Shown here: positions 1 through 11,188 of the stretch, piece after piece
How positions within the stretch are numbered: the first letter of the stretch is position 1
Layout of the letters: each line of letters begins with the position of its first letter
Source of the DNA: Phoronis australis
Lineage: Eukaryota; Phoronida; Phoronidae
Reading direction: 5' to 3'
NCBI GenBank assembly: GCA_002633005.1
Contig: NMRA01000175.1
Coordinates: forward strand, 199,677-261,676
DNA length: 62,000 bases
Translations under genes and position numbers: made by a program
Notes under the pieces: generated by a model
The model's input: only the letters and a program-made list of their open reading frames with translations
The model's database searches: none
Told to the model about the DNA's origin: nothing

Positions 1-574
1 CGCGTAAAAATCATCATTCGAATATAAAATCATCAAGACGTTCAGAAAAGTAGTCTATAGCAAATTTATCAAATGTCCGAATTATATGTTCAAAGGTCCA
101 GTGGTGACGCCGTCGTCGAACACTCGTCGTTTGGGATAAAAGTAGGTGAACGCGCACCTCTCTTGCAGGTAGGTATACATAATGTTATCACCGCCTAACA
201 GGAATCCCTTGTTGAGGGCCGAGCTACTCTTTGTGGTTTGTAACACTTTGAGATACCTCGCTTTGTCGATTGCATTTCTTTGTCTTTGCACTCCTTTACA
301 GCAAAAATGGGATTGACCGTCGTCCGCCCCCAAGTAATATGTTTTAGAGCAAAGGGCGATGCAGTACTCCAGTTTCAATAAGCCGGGCGTACGCGTGTCG
401 TAAGCTTCGTTTTCTTCCGTGTCCGTTCGCGGAAACCAAAGATGTTTTTCCCTCTCGAAAGCTGCTCGCATGTCTGGTTTAATTACGTCCTCAAGACAGT
501 TACCGGATATAGCCATGTACGCCGAGTCCGTGTCCATTTCGCAATATTCAAAATCGGATCTGTCGACGAATCTT
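1..574. repeat. Left arm of large inverted repeat
   Basis: This arm is the reverse complement of 1095-1668 (paired positions sum to 1669) with very few differences; one I saw is near 1118. It carries the 3' half of a DNA polymerase gene plus about 80 bp of downstream flank. It reaches base 1, so its true outer limit is not visible. The 520-bp spacer holds the rest of the polymerase. Confidence 0.93.
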
Positions 575-1008
575 AACATGAAGTCGTAGTAAAACTCCAA
601 CATGCGCAACTTTGCGTACTGATAAACGAAAAAGCCTATTTGAAGCGGCAGGATGGTCTTCTTTTTCATCTCCAATTCGTAAGTTCCGTCCTCGATGTAG
701 TTGACGAGTCTAAATTCCGGGAATTGGACTTCCCGTTGAGCCTTAGCCTCTCCGCAATACTTTACGTCACGATGTCTTTCTTGATTCGTTACCGTCTTAC
801 CATACGCGCTGTTCCCTATGAGTTTCATAGTCTGCGCCACGATCGCTTTGTTTTTATCTTTTTCCCCTTCCCGCCTAGCGTCGCTGACTTCCTCACCAAA
901 ACGCTCGAAGCATTTTACAGGAGCAAATTCGACCCCCTTATAGACGTTTGTTATCTCCAGGCCGTGTTCCAAGTAAAATTTCAGAAGCGGGGTCGCGAAC
1001 AGAATTTT
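82..1008 (-). pseudogene. Protein-primed family B DNA polymerase, C-terminal part (Polinton/adintovirus-like)
   Basis: The frame is open from a TAA at 1009-1011 down to the stop at 82; counting from the first Met (972) it gives 296 residues. The family B polymerase motifs are visible: KLIGNSAYGKT (about residues 50-60, the Kx3NSxYG motif of the fingers) and YCEMDTDSAYMA (about 144-155, with the DTDS catalytic metal-binding motif). The C-terminus (TYFYPKRRVFDDG...) looks complete. Upstream of Met the frame still reads like the family (ILFATPLLKFYLEHG) until the TAA cuts it off, so the N-terminal exonuclease and priming part is missing. Such polymerases replicate linear, terminal-protein-capped elements such as Polintons/Mavericks and adintoviruses. 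No capsid, integrase or ATPase gene is visible nearby, so the parent element type is inferred. I treat it as a broken copy. Confidence 0.85.
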
Positions 1009-1094
1009 TTACCGAAGAAACTTCCTACGTTCTTTTCTCAGAGGGCGAGAGCACTTTTCAGAAATGCAGCCTGTATTCAAGAACTTGACATCAC

Positions 1095-1587
1095 AAGATT
1101 CGTCGACAGATCCGATTTCGAATATTGCGAAATGGACACAGACTCGGCGTACATGGCTATATCCGGTAACTGTCTTGAGGACGTAATTAAACCAGACATG
1201 CGAGCAGCTTTCGAGAGGGAAAAACATCTTTGGTTTCCGCGAACGGACACGGAAGAAAACGAAGCTTACGACACGCGTACGCCCGGCTTATTGAAACTGG
1301 AGTACTGCATCGCCCTTTGCTCTAAAACATATTACTTGGGGGCGGACGACGGTCAATCCCATTTTTGCTGTAAAGGAGTGCAAAGACAAAGAAATGCAAT
1401 CGACAAAGCGAGGTATCTCAAAGTGTTACAAACCACAAAGAGTAGCTCGGCCCTCAACAAGGGATTCCTGTTAGGCGGTGATAACATTATGTATACCTAC
1501 CTGCAAGAGAGGTGCGCGTTCACCTACTTTTATCCCAAACGACGAGTGTTCGACGACGGCGTCACCACTGGACCTTTGAACATATAA
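1095..1587 (+). pseudogene. Mirror copy of the DNA polymerase 3' half
   Basis: This plus-strand copy repeats the last 160-odd codons of the minus-strand polymerase, from FVDRSDF through the DTDS motif to the natural stop, because it lies in the right arm of the inverted repeat. It lacks the Kx3NSxYG fingers motif and everything upstream, so it cannot encode an active polymerase. The plus-strand frame stays open upstream (from 640), but that part is antisense to the other copy and has no independent support. Confidence 0.88.
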
Positions 1588-1668
1588 TTCGGACATTTGA
1601 TAAATTTGCTATAGACTACTTTTCTGAACGTCTTGATGATTTTATATTCGAATGATGATTTTTACGCG
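1095..1668. repeat. Right arm of large inverted repeat
   Basis: This is the mirror copy of 1-574. The inner breakpoint is sharp: homology begins at AAGATTCGTCGACAGATCC and is lost immediately upstream. Near-identity implies a recent event, gene conversion between the arms, or an assembly fold-back. Confidence 0.93.
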
Positions 1669-2073
1669 ACATCTGTTGTTGAGTTGGGTGGTTATCCCCT
1701 TTTGTATACGCCTTTGTTTTTGATATATGAGACAATATACAACGACGACACTTGGCGCACACGAAATAAGTTTTGTTTTTATTCAGCATCCCTCTTTTGT
1801 TTCGATTCTCGATACGTTGCTAGGAGCCGCAAAACGTGCATCGAGGTGCCTCTCTAACGGGTCCAATTAAACCTATTACGTCATGAGGTGTAACGTCATT
1901 GACACATCCGTCCAGTAGGAGGATGGTGTCCCTTCCGATTGCAGTTATTCCACGTGACCTTTGACCTTTTCCTTTCAGATGGATGACCTTTGACCGAGGA
2001 CCCGCGTAAACGGGGCGCCTAAATGACTTACTACACTACTTACTCCTCTAATTACTCAGACAGAACAGAAGGT
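1669..2073. other. Intergenic, no gene seen
   Basis: No protein similarity is recognisable. A minus-strand AATAAA (forward TTTATT, 1778-1783) lies about 290 bp beyond the TLDc stop codon and could serve as its polyadenylation signal; this is inference only. Confidence 0.4.
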
Positions 2074-2618
2074 TTAAGTCTTACCATCAGTAACGCTCCA
2101 CACCTCAACATCAGACCATTTAATATCAAATCCACAGTTGAGCATGCCATCGTACGTTACTTTTTGGCAATGGCCATTAGATGGGAAGTTCTTCTCATGC
2201 CAGTTATACCAGGTGGTTTGAGAAAAGAACGTCAGGTCCATACCATTCTTTCCAAAAGATGGGCCACGTCCTGCATTATGGATCACAGCCTCACCTGCAT
2301 TCATGGGGCTGTATTTTGTTGTCGTACATGCTACTCTACACAGCTGAAACACGAAAGCGTTACTATCTACAGGCTGATGACCGACGCCTTTTGACCAAGA
2401 GACGGAGGCATAACCACCGAAGACGGTTCCAGTCACTGAATCAACCCCAATAGAGATGGTTGGGCCCTTATTGTCGCATTTGCTATGAAATTTTGCAGCT
2501 GTCATACCGTCACTGGATGCCTTGTACAGGAGCTTGAATGCCTTTCCTGGTAGCCATGTTCTCAGCAACTCTACATCATCTGCAGACAGCAGACTTGAAT
2601 TGAGAACACTCCCCATGT
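2074..2618 (-). CDS. TLDc-domain exon (terminal exon of lectin/TLDc gene)
   Basis: The exon encodes a nearly complete TLDc domain of 180 residues from Met 2616. Landmarks are the start DVELLRTWLPGKAFKLLYKAS, a middle GPTISIGVDSVTGTVFGGYASVSW, then AFVFQLCR and the closing DVEVWSV just before the stop. TLDc domains occur in OXR1/NCOA7/TBC1D24-type oxidative-stress proteins and, in many invertebrates, in secreted or innate-immune proteins. Upstream is a good acceptor (TTTTAG, AG at 2619-2620), and the two bases AC before the ATG complete a codon with the single G left by the lectin exon at 3288, giving GAC. The exon therefore splices in frame to 3288-3789 across a 669-bp intron. The internal ATG at 2616 could be a start in another transcript. 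The TLDc call is firm; the joining is inferred. Confidence 0.85.
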
Positions 2619-3287
2619 CTAAAATTCAAACGTTTCATACAGTAAAGCTTACCACAACAGTTTTCTCCCATGCAATTAAAACAAACCTACGGAAAAGGCG
2701 GCACCAGTCATTTTTAGTTCACACGATTTTTATTACAGGAAGAAGGTCATATTGAAACGAAAAGTTTATTCACTGAAAAGCGAACATTTTTCAAAATGTC
2801 ACTAGTAGCAACAATAGAATGACCCAAAGTCAAAAAATAAGACAACAATGCATCATGTAAGATTCAATTAGAATTTTGAAGCAAGCACAAATATTTTACA
2901 TTTGTAACAGAGCAAGTCTCCATTGAGCATCAAAAATGTGTATTTCACCTCATCAGGCATACGAATTCAGTTCAGTTACACATGATAACGATCAATTTCA
3001 TGTAGGCAAAGGAAGGAAACACCCTTCTCTTAAGCTTGTCGCTAGCGAAGTGCCCGACACAAAGAGTCGCGCCCGCATGCCCACGTAACAAAGGCGCACT
3101 GAGACGCAACAAAAACATTAGCAAAAGAATAACTGAACATTTGCAACTAAATTAGAATAACAATAAGCGTAAAGTTACATGTACGAACGTCCCGTTACAC
3201 ATTGTTCGGTAGTCATACATCCTACAAATTTCTTCTAAAAATGTTATACTGAATAAAATAATATTTTTTCGCCATAGGCCTACATAC

Positions 3288-3789
3288 CTTTGCCACTCTC
3301 CTTTTTTGAAGTCCATATGGTGACGTCATTTTTCAGCAATTCTTCACCAACCAAAGATTTGAAGCGATGGGAGTCCACAGAGGCTACGCGACTATTTTCG
3401 TCCTGGCATTTTCTTTTCGCGCTTTCCCAATCCACTGTTACGTTGCTGAGTTTGAAGCACGAATGTTCTATGTAACGAAATTCGCTTGGACAATACAGTT
3501 TACTCAGAATAAAGTCAAGGGAAGACAATGTCTTTTCGTTTTGATATCTCCCGTTCTGAATTAACTTAGAAACATTTAGTGAAATGACATCACGTATGTC
3601 TTTCAAATCAGTTTGAATGGTGTTAAGAATTGTTGCTTTAAACTCCCGGTTATTTTGCTCTTCCTCTTTCAGTAAGGTGATGATTGACTCTTCGAGAACA
3701 GATCTCTTCACGGCAGCCGAAGCCACCGGGAGGGTCGCGATTTGATAATTCAGCACAACGGCGACTAAGAGAAGATAAGCGCTGAACAT
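3288..3789 (-). CDS. Secreted coiled-coil / half C-type lectin first exon
   Basis: The exon encodes 167 residues plus one base. Residues 1-25 form a signal peptide (MFSAYLLLVAVVL..., likely cut after VASA). Residues 30-95 are charged and heptad-like, as in an oligomerising stalk. From Cys100 the first half of a C-type lectin fold follows: CPSEFRYIEHSCF, then W-E-S-A-K-R-K-C and ENSRVASVDS. The exon stops at GGCAAAG|GTATGT, a strong phase-1 donor. Met at 3789 follows a plausible 5' leader and is the only start preceding the signal peptide. The second lectin half was not found downstream; the next recognisable coding sequence on this strand is the TLDc exon, which is in phase. A truncated copy is present at 5109-5354. 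Confidence 0.75.
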
Positions 3790-3858
3790 TTTTTGCTAAG
3801 GAATCCAAAAAGTTCATAGACCCAAAACAGAAGCCTTTTACGAGACCCGACGAGTAAC

Positions 3859-3868
3859 AAATATATTC
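3859..3868 (-). promoter_or_regulatory. Possible TATA box of the lectin/TLDc gene
   Basis: On the minus strand GAATATATTT lies about 70-80 bp before the start codon at 3789, a reasonable distance for a TATA box plus short leader. It is AT-rich sequence in an AT-rich genome, so support is weak. The duplicate at 5109-5354 lacks this segment. Confidence 0.25.
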
Positions 3869-5088
3869 AACACTGTAACAGCACAGTTACTAGAGTTTGT
3901 AACGCCCCCTTTTAAAGTCTCAGGCTTCGCTAAAGAATAGTTCTTACTTGTCAATCAAAATAATAATTCCGGCCAATCACAGCCCAGAGCATGTACACAT
4001 CAAGATAGGGCGTCACCATTCTCCATCAAACACAGTTTACGATTGAAAGAAACAAGACGGTTTTAGGATGGGCAGAACAAGGATACATTATAGAAAACGA
4101 ACGAGGAATAGCGCCTGTAACTACTGAAAGCATGTAGCAGAGTTCAGGATCAACTGAACACATGCCTGAATAAAAGCACAATCAAAGTAAAAGAAGTTCA
4201 CACTCATAATGTTTAACAAATAATAAAATTTTAGTATTTTGCGTATCTGACTCTAATGTGTATTAATAATTAATGCGGCAATTAACCCGCCTTCCTTCAA
4301 AAGAACTTTTGATTTAGACCACATGCCGTTATAAAATTGAAGTAAAATTCTTCATCCGAATTGGAGGGGAATTCAGGGTTTTGAAAGAAGTGGCAGTTCG
4401 TTATTGCTTGAGACATTGGTCTGCAAGCTGGTCCTTTGGAAACCCCGAACCATTGCTCATCCGAATAAAAAACAAATTGAGACCACGTTTACAGGGGTAA
4501 CTGGTCTACATGTACATTAAAGCGTTCCTTCGACAGAGCCGGAGAGTTTATAGCCGGCTTAAACATGTGGAACTTACGAAACAGTAACAGCGGTTTCGAC
4601 TTACCGAAAGTTGACCTCGTGACAACCTAAGACACTTTTTAATCTAGCACTAAAATCTTTCAAATGCAGTCGGCTTGTGCGAAAGTAGCTAATCCTACCA
4701 TTAGTTGTGGTATGACCTCAGTGGTTGCAAAGCAAAAATGATAATTAGGTCGCACACCGCGTGAGTCTGCCGAGGCTGCGTCGTGCACGGGTCATTTTAT
4801 GCTGCTCAGTCTGCAGTCCGATTAACTATCGTCGGACAACAATTTTTGCTGCCACTTACCTGACCCTCGTCCAAATTGACTGGAAGCTTCGTGCAGCCGT
4901 TTTGGGCTTGCTTAATAATTTTGAATGAGACAGCGAGTAAGAAATGAGTCGCCACTTACTTCATACAACATTCAATGCTTCTGACATCGCAATTTTTGTT
5001 TTGAAACGAAATCTTTTCCTTAAAAATCTGTAGCAGTTCAAACATCTTTCGGGTTTCAGTGCATTTGCTAAGCTAATGTCTTCTTAGN

Positions 5089-5935
5089 TTCGCCATAGGC
5101 CTACATACCTTTGCCACTCTCCTTTTTTGAAGTCCATATGGTGACGTCATTTTTCAGCAATTCTTCACCAACCAAAGATTTGAAGCGATGGCAGTCCACA
5201 GAGGCTACGCGACTATTTTCTTCCTGGCATTTTCTTTTCGCGCTTTCCCAATCCACTGTTACGTTGCTGAGTTTGAAGCACGAGTGTTCTATGTAACGAA
5301 ATTCGCTTGGACAATACAGTTTACTCAGAATAAGGTCAAGGGAAGACAATGTCTAACCCCGAACCATTGCTCATCCGAATAAAAAACAAATTGAGACCAC
5401 GTTTACAGGGGTAACTGGTCTACATGTACATTAAAGCGCTCCTTCGACAGAGCCGGAGAGATTATAGCCGGCTTAAACATGTGGAACTTACGAAACAGTA
5501 ACAGCGGTTTTGACTTACCGGCTTGTGCGAAAGTAGCTAATCCTACCATTAGTTGTGGTATGAGCTCAGTGGTTGCAAAGCAAAAATGATAGTTAGGTCG
5601 CACACCGCGTGAGACTGCCGAGGCTGTGTCGTGCACGGGTCATTTTATGCTGCTCAGTCTGCAGTCCGATTAACTATCGTCGGACAACAATTTTTGCTGC
5701 CACTTACCTGACCCTCGTCCAAATTGACTGGAAGCTTCGTGCAGCCGTTTTGGGCTTGCTTAATAATTTTGAATGAGACAGTGAGTAAGAAATGAGTCGC
5801 CACTTACTTCATACAACATTCAATGCTTCTGACATCGCAATTTTTGTTTTGAAACGAAATCTTTTCCTTAAAAATCTGTAGCAGTTCAAACATCTTTCGG
5901 GTTTCAGTGCATTTGCTAAGCTAATGTCTTCTTAG
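5089..5935. repeat. Haplotype duplication 1, short copy
   Basis: This is the counterpart of 3268-5087 with a 907-bp deletion (junction between 5354 and 5355) and a second deletion of about 62 bp near 5520. Beyond 5935 the sequence is unique. Scattered substitutions separate the copies, as expected for alleles of a polymorphic genome. Confidence 0.88.
5109..5354 (-). pseudogene. Truncated copy of the half-lectin exon
   Basis: This repeats the last 82 codons of the 3288-3789 exon, including the three lectin cysteines and the GGCAAAG|GTATGT donor, with two substitutions I can see (CQEENS for CQDENS, VDCH for VDSH). The 907-bp deletion removed the signal peptide, most of the coiled coil, the leader and the candidate TATA box. 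If it is an allele, it is probably null for this first exon. Confidence 0.8.
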
Positions 5936-6394
5936 GAGTGCTCAATGGCATAGGAACGCCGTTGCGTGTTTAGCAGTACAACCCCTCCTCTAATGGTGCG
6001 CGCACAGGCCATTGTTATAGAGACGTTGCAACCTTGTGTTATGTTGTGTAAGTGCCCATTTGCCAAAAAATACTTCGCGCTGTACTACAACACATATCAA
6101 AAACTAACGTTTTACACGCACTTAATCACGCTTCACTACACATAACAATTCCTTGTTGTTCTATGGAAGCTAGCTTGGTCATGTGCTTCTCTTGCAACAC
6201 CTGACAATATCTCTCGAAGTCTTCAGTTGATATTCTTGCGTACTCGTGAGATTCTCGCCCGTGCGCCCTTGGACGCAAGCCAAGGTAGAATTCAGTAACT
6301 GTCGCGTCTAAAAAATCTATCCAAAATCACTTGTTCTCCTTTAAAATGCACGACAGCATATCACGTAACCTCCAGAAGTCTTGAGTTACGAAGA

Positions 6395-6601
6395 TTGAAC
6401 TTGAGGCAACCCAGTTTTGTTTGCATTCAACTCAAGACTGTTATCGCTCATCTACTGGTCTGTGTACTTGTGGGCTTGTTGATTTGCGCCCAGTACAGTC
6501 CAAAGTACAACATCCTGGACTCCATGATGCATCCGAGATTAACATGTATCCAGACAAGGACACCGGGACAATGTGGCATTCTTTGTGCGGCGACTAATTA
6601 A
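6395..6601 (+). CDS. Possible secreted peptide with PAN-like start
   Basis: The open frame of 68 codons has a hydrophobic stretch (VIAHLLVCVLVGLLICA) that could be a signal peptide, followed by TCIQTRTPGQCGILCAAT. That pattern resembles the first two-cysteine helix of PAN/Apple domains (compare SVTECIFLCMQ in the exon at 36923-37425). The frame ends at TAA right after this motif and I see no donor site, so it is either a remnant or chance. Nothing in the next 500 bp completes a PAN domain. Confidence 0.25.
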   Translation: MNLRQPSFVCIQLKTVIAHLLVCVLVGLLICAQYSPKYNILDSMMHPRLTCIQTRTPGQCGILCAATN

Positions 6602-9600
6602 ATCCCTAACCAATTACGAAAAGTGACGAGTCAGTTGAGTTACTTTCGGTAGTCGTTGCTTCTGGTGGTTATAGAGTAGCCAGAACAAGAAAACAGGACC
6701 TGCAGTTTGATGTAACGGGCCTGGAACTGACCTCATGGGTGTTTTTGACTTGGGGCTCCATATCGAGCTTCCACAGGACCTTATCTTCTTGTCCATGTCA
6801 CCACCTTCAGTTGATAGTTTTGAGACAAAACGAAGCTTTTTTGTATTACCTTAAGACAGTTTTAGGAGCATTTCAGTTGTACGTGTATTTCATTGTGTTT
6901 GATATGAAAGAGATGACTGTTCTATTATGACATGTACATACCCCAGGTGATGCACTACCTACAGCATGGGAAAATAATTTTGGGGAGTATTACCAGCGAT
7001 TTCCGTATATAAGTTCATGAGTTAAAAAGTCAGATGTAACAATACACCCGGACATATCCTCGGCACATATAAAACTGTAGATCGCCCTAAATATATGCTA
7101 GTGAGAATAGCACTGTTTTTTTAATTTCTATACAGTTTTACTCTCAGAAATGCACCCCGGGTATATCTATGGGAAAAAATGTAACATACGCAAACTGGGC
7201 ATATACACGGAAATCTATGGTTGGATCTTCCTAAACCTGTACACTATGATCATTTCATTTGAGATAGTTTCTTTTAAGTGGTATGTTCAACTAACATTCC
7301 GTTCATGCAAGTCGGTCAGTACGTTCGCGTTTAAGGCGTTATCACAACAGGTAGGTGTTGTTTTGATTTTTGTTTGGTGTTTCCATAATTTAATCTGTAA
7401 TGTTTCCCCTCTTCAGATAGTCATTTCAACGGTGAACACTATTAATATTTTTTTGATTGACGGTTATAAATCAACGACGTTTCTGTAAACATAATGAGAC
7501 TTTAGTAAATTCGAGGCTGTCCATACTTAAAATTTTAGCAGAAGTGTACGACTTCCATCAGCAGAGAACTATGGTCCGTAACTGTAGCGAACATATGACG
7601 CACTGAAATGAAAACGGCCAATATAGATGAGATTGTAATTGATTAAGTATATATTAAGTGACAAGTGGAAAATTAAGTATCTTAATAGTAGATGGGTTCT
7701 TGGATTGCTTGTTTTATGTCCTTGAAGAGTTCACGCTGTCTCAGTGATTTCGTTTTTCTTTTCAGGTCGTCAGTAGTCGATTCTCTGAACAGTCGTGATC
7801 TGCAGGAAACTTATTGTATCAATTTGTGCATCACGCTTTCCTGGGGGGGGGGGGCTGGATGACACACGAAACATTATTGTGACCAAATTGACATTGGTGT
7901 GCCGTAGGAGGCCGGGTGCGCAAAATAGTAGTGACTGGGTGAGAACTGCGCGAAACTGGTGACGACAGTGGGACGGCGATAAACTGGTGACGCTCAAATG
8001 AAACGGCACTGGTTACAATAGCCCAAGCTACCTGATTGAGTTAATGGTTATTGTTTTGTTTCATCCACAAACAGATTTCATGAGAGTTTTCACTGTCAGC
8101 AGCTAAGCTTGTGGTTAAAAACGTAAGCAAACGCAAATCTGTTAGGACATCTCTATTTCATGACGACACGCCAGTGTTTCGCCGGTCTGCACACAATGAT
8201 GGGCGTCTCAAAGGCTGCCGGACAGAAACGTTTAATTATAAAAACGATTGAGTGAATTTGATGTTTGTAGGATTTAAAATTGCATTCGCTTTCCAGACCG
8301 CGCCATTCTATACTTCGTAAGTTGATCGCGTCTTCAGCCGCGCAGTAGGCCTACTGTAGGAATCGAAACATCCCGTAGTTTGGATCGTTCGCAGTAAGCC
8401 TAAACATGTAGAGCGATAGTGGTTTATAGTCCGGTGCGCCTCTTCAACAATTCAGAGGACTACCAGAGCGACGAACCGGCGATCACGAGCGGATCAGAAA
8501 CTCCTCATTTTGCTAACATGATTGTCTTTGTAATCTATTTTGGATAATTGTTCATTCGTGTTCATGTTAAAACTGTGCTTTCAGTTGAAAGGGAAATAAA
8601 CATGTCAGAGTTAACTTGCGTTTCGTTTAGTAACTAGCAGACAATGCACGGATACCTTTAGCATATTTAAATATATTCTCCGTGCTCGTCATTGTTTATC
8701 ACTTTCATCATTGCAGTCGGTCCCACATCCATTACGGTTACGTTTATCGCAAAATTCGTTAAAATTGAGAAAACGCATTTTTTAACCCAAGTGTACTGTG
8801 ACGAGTTTTAATAGTCAACAATAAACCCTTTCTGCGGCAACGCAAGTCCGATATTCTTTCTTCAATGTAAATCACACCTCAAGGTTAGAGTGACACGAAT
8901 GCGCCCAGGAGGCTTGAATTTTTAAGTGTACATATTAATGACGCTTTTCTCTTTTGCAACTTACGAAAATATGTGTTTACTTCTCGTAGACAACTCGTTT
9001 CTTTGCATTACGCTCATGCCGACTTCTAAAACTAAAGATTTAGCTCACCAATTTCGGACAACAGCAAAATGGCACATTTTAGGTCCGCCAAATTCGACAC
9101 CACAAAAATCTTGTACAGCGATATTTGACGGTGAATTCTTGCTCTATTAGAATCAATTTTGAGTGTCTGAAGATTGCGCGACTTTACCGTATGTGTTGTA
9201 GATTTGAGGATCATTTAGTCTTGTCACCATAAATAAGACTACAGCGAGGAAACATCTACGGGTACGTGTCTTGCGTCTACGTAACACCCCCTTTTGAAGC
9301 GAAAAGAAATGTGTGAATAGAGCTAGACGTACCAATGGGAAGGCGTAATCTGTGTGCAACACTGCTTCCCAAGGTCCATATTGATTGCGCGGATTCACAC
9401 GTCAGACTTAAAAGTTGAGGGATATATGATCACAACCACACTGACTGTGGAGAATGTGTTGCTGTAGTAGGCTGGCAGGCTCGTCATCATAGGTGGGTGA
9501 CAACGGGGGTCCCGCATTTAAAAAAAAACAATATGTTTTCCTATAATTAAAAAGTAGTCACCAGATGGAATACCGGAAAATAGTTTGAATGAAATGAAAG

Positions 9601-9940
9601 TGAAGAGATGTTTTTCCTCTATAAACATTAATATCTTTATTTAATGGTCGACAGTACGATTTTGCCTCGATTTTGAAGTGCTATTGGCTAAACTATTCAC
9701 TATTTATGATCGAGATATGTCGTGAGGAAGAAAATCGTCCCAGGAAGCTAGTGTCCAAACTTGAAAAACAGACCAATAAAGGAAATTTATTGTGACAAAA
9801 TAATGGTATAAAGTATAGAATTGTTAATATTCTTACATGTCATATGATGGTCACATCACGTGACTAGTACGTAAATAAGGGAGTGTGAAAATATCTCTGT
9901 CGGGAAGTGGCTTGAACACGGGATTTTATGGTAAATGCAT

Positions 9941-9963
9941 TCACACACACACACACACACACN
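9941..9963. repeat. CA microsatellite ending at an assembly break
   Basis: A (CA)n run of about 22 bases stops at a single 'n' (9963), followed by unrelated TTGTGG. It looks like a contig end at a simple repeat. Confidence 0.85.
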
Positions 9964-10139
9964 TTGTGGTGTCATACTTCACCCATTTTCTCTCATCCCT
10001 AATGTGATTTATCAGACTAAACATGGATCTGAATGGTTGACCCCCCACCTTGCCGCTTGTTGGCTGTACTGTGGTCGGTGGATCCGTGGACTGATACTTA
10101 ACTCTTAATTATAGCAGACCAATCGTGCAATTGCTTACA

Positions 10140-10260
10140 TTTCAATAACGTACATATTATAGCAGATGAAACAATAATAATAATTTTTGGAAAGATGAAC
10201 AATAAAAAGCGTCACATGATCGGACAGAGAAAGAGAATGGGAGGAGATTGAGGCATTGTG
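10140..10260. repeat. Dispersed repeat shared with 46800-46900
   Basis: AATAATAAT..TGGAAAGAT and GCAATAAAAAGCG-like words occur in the same order here and near 46825-46860, followed by GA-rich sequence in both. The copies are diverged and no coding content is visible. Confidence 0.5.
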
Positions 10261-10947
10261 CAGAGCTACTTACAGTATGCTGCCACCAGGATACCAAACC
10301 CTAACCCCAGGTGGCAAGCTCAAAGGGGGGGGGGGTATTTTTACTCAAATGATGGAAAAACTGCCATGTGTGCACTCACTAGGATCATAGATAAGGCATA
10401 AGGCTAACACTGGGGTATATAAATAGATAGAAAGTAGGTAGTAATGATGAGACAGAGTAAATGAATGAGAATAAAGCTGGGGTAATAAAACGAAATAAAA
10501 ATTAGTGAGAAATAGGGTGATAAAAAAGATATTCACAATGTAGATATATATATAAGTCAAGGGCCCGTTTCGAAAAAACTGACTTAGGTACATAACTTTC
10601 AATCAATTTTAAGAGAAAACTTTTAAGTTCTTGAGATAAATTTAAAAATTTATCTCAAGAAGCGGATCTTAGTTGGACTTGAGATTTTGACCTAAGCTTT
10701 ATCCTAATTTTGACCATCTTACCGAGTGTGGAAGTTTCAAAGGTTGGAAGCTGGGACAAATCTTGGATTTCAATCAAAATGAACTTAAGTAAGTTTCTTG
10801 GAACGGGTCCAGGAGTGGAGGCAATAGCGGCACCGTTGAGGATTGTGTGGCAGTTGAGTGAGGGAGGTGTAGGCAACATTAAGTGACACCTGGAGAGGGT
10901 ATGGGAGAAAGAATGACAGGGAATGACAAACTGGTAGATGACGATCC

Positions 10948-11188
10948 ATGCGCGCACCCAGGGGCAGATCCCCCTCCCCCCAATTTGGCGAAGTGGGCAA
11001 AAAGGTCCGCATCAGAGAAACAAAAACTCAGAGAAAAACGAGACAACGGCAACTGAAAAGACGCAGACGCACAGTTTACAGTTTTGAAGGTAGTACACCG
11101 TTTTTTTTTAGTCCTACCGATATTTTGTCGGCAAAAGGTCCACATCGACAGAAATTTGAGACCTCCCGAAGGCTGGGTGCGCGCATGC
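10948..11188. mobile_element. MITE with GCGCGCA termini
   Basis: About 240 bp bounded by inverted ends CATGCGCGCACCC (10948 on) and GGGTGCGCGCATG (to 11188). The interior has a poly-T tract followed by GGTCCACATCG and AGAAATTTGAGA. A shorter relative with the same words is at 14402-14512, and a partial one adjoins the N-gap at 16062. No coding capacity is visible, so it is non-autonomous. Confidence 0.6.

Larger units (their letters stand above)
3268..5087. repeat. Haplotype duplication 1, long copy
   Basis: 3268-3533 is nearly identical to 5089-5354 (offset 1821), and 4441-5087 to 5355-5935. The long copy has two segments the other lacks: 3534-4440 (907 bp; lectin exon 5' half, leader and upstream flank) and about 62 bp near 4606-4668. 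The copy ends exactly at the single 'n' at 5088, which points to two alleles placed in tandem. No separate gene is visible in 3790-5087. Confidence 0.88.

Noticed and set aside
640-1587. 315-codon plus-strand open frame
   Set aside because: Its first half is antisense to the minus-strand polymerase; only the inverted-repeat part (1095-1587) is real coding sequence, already listed as a partial copy.
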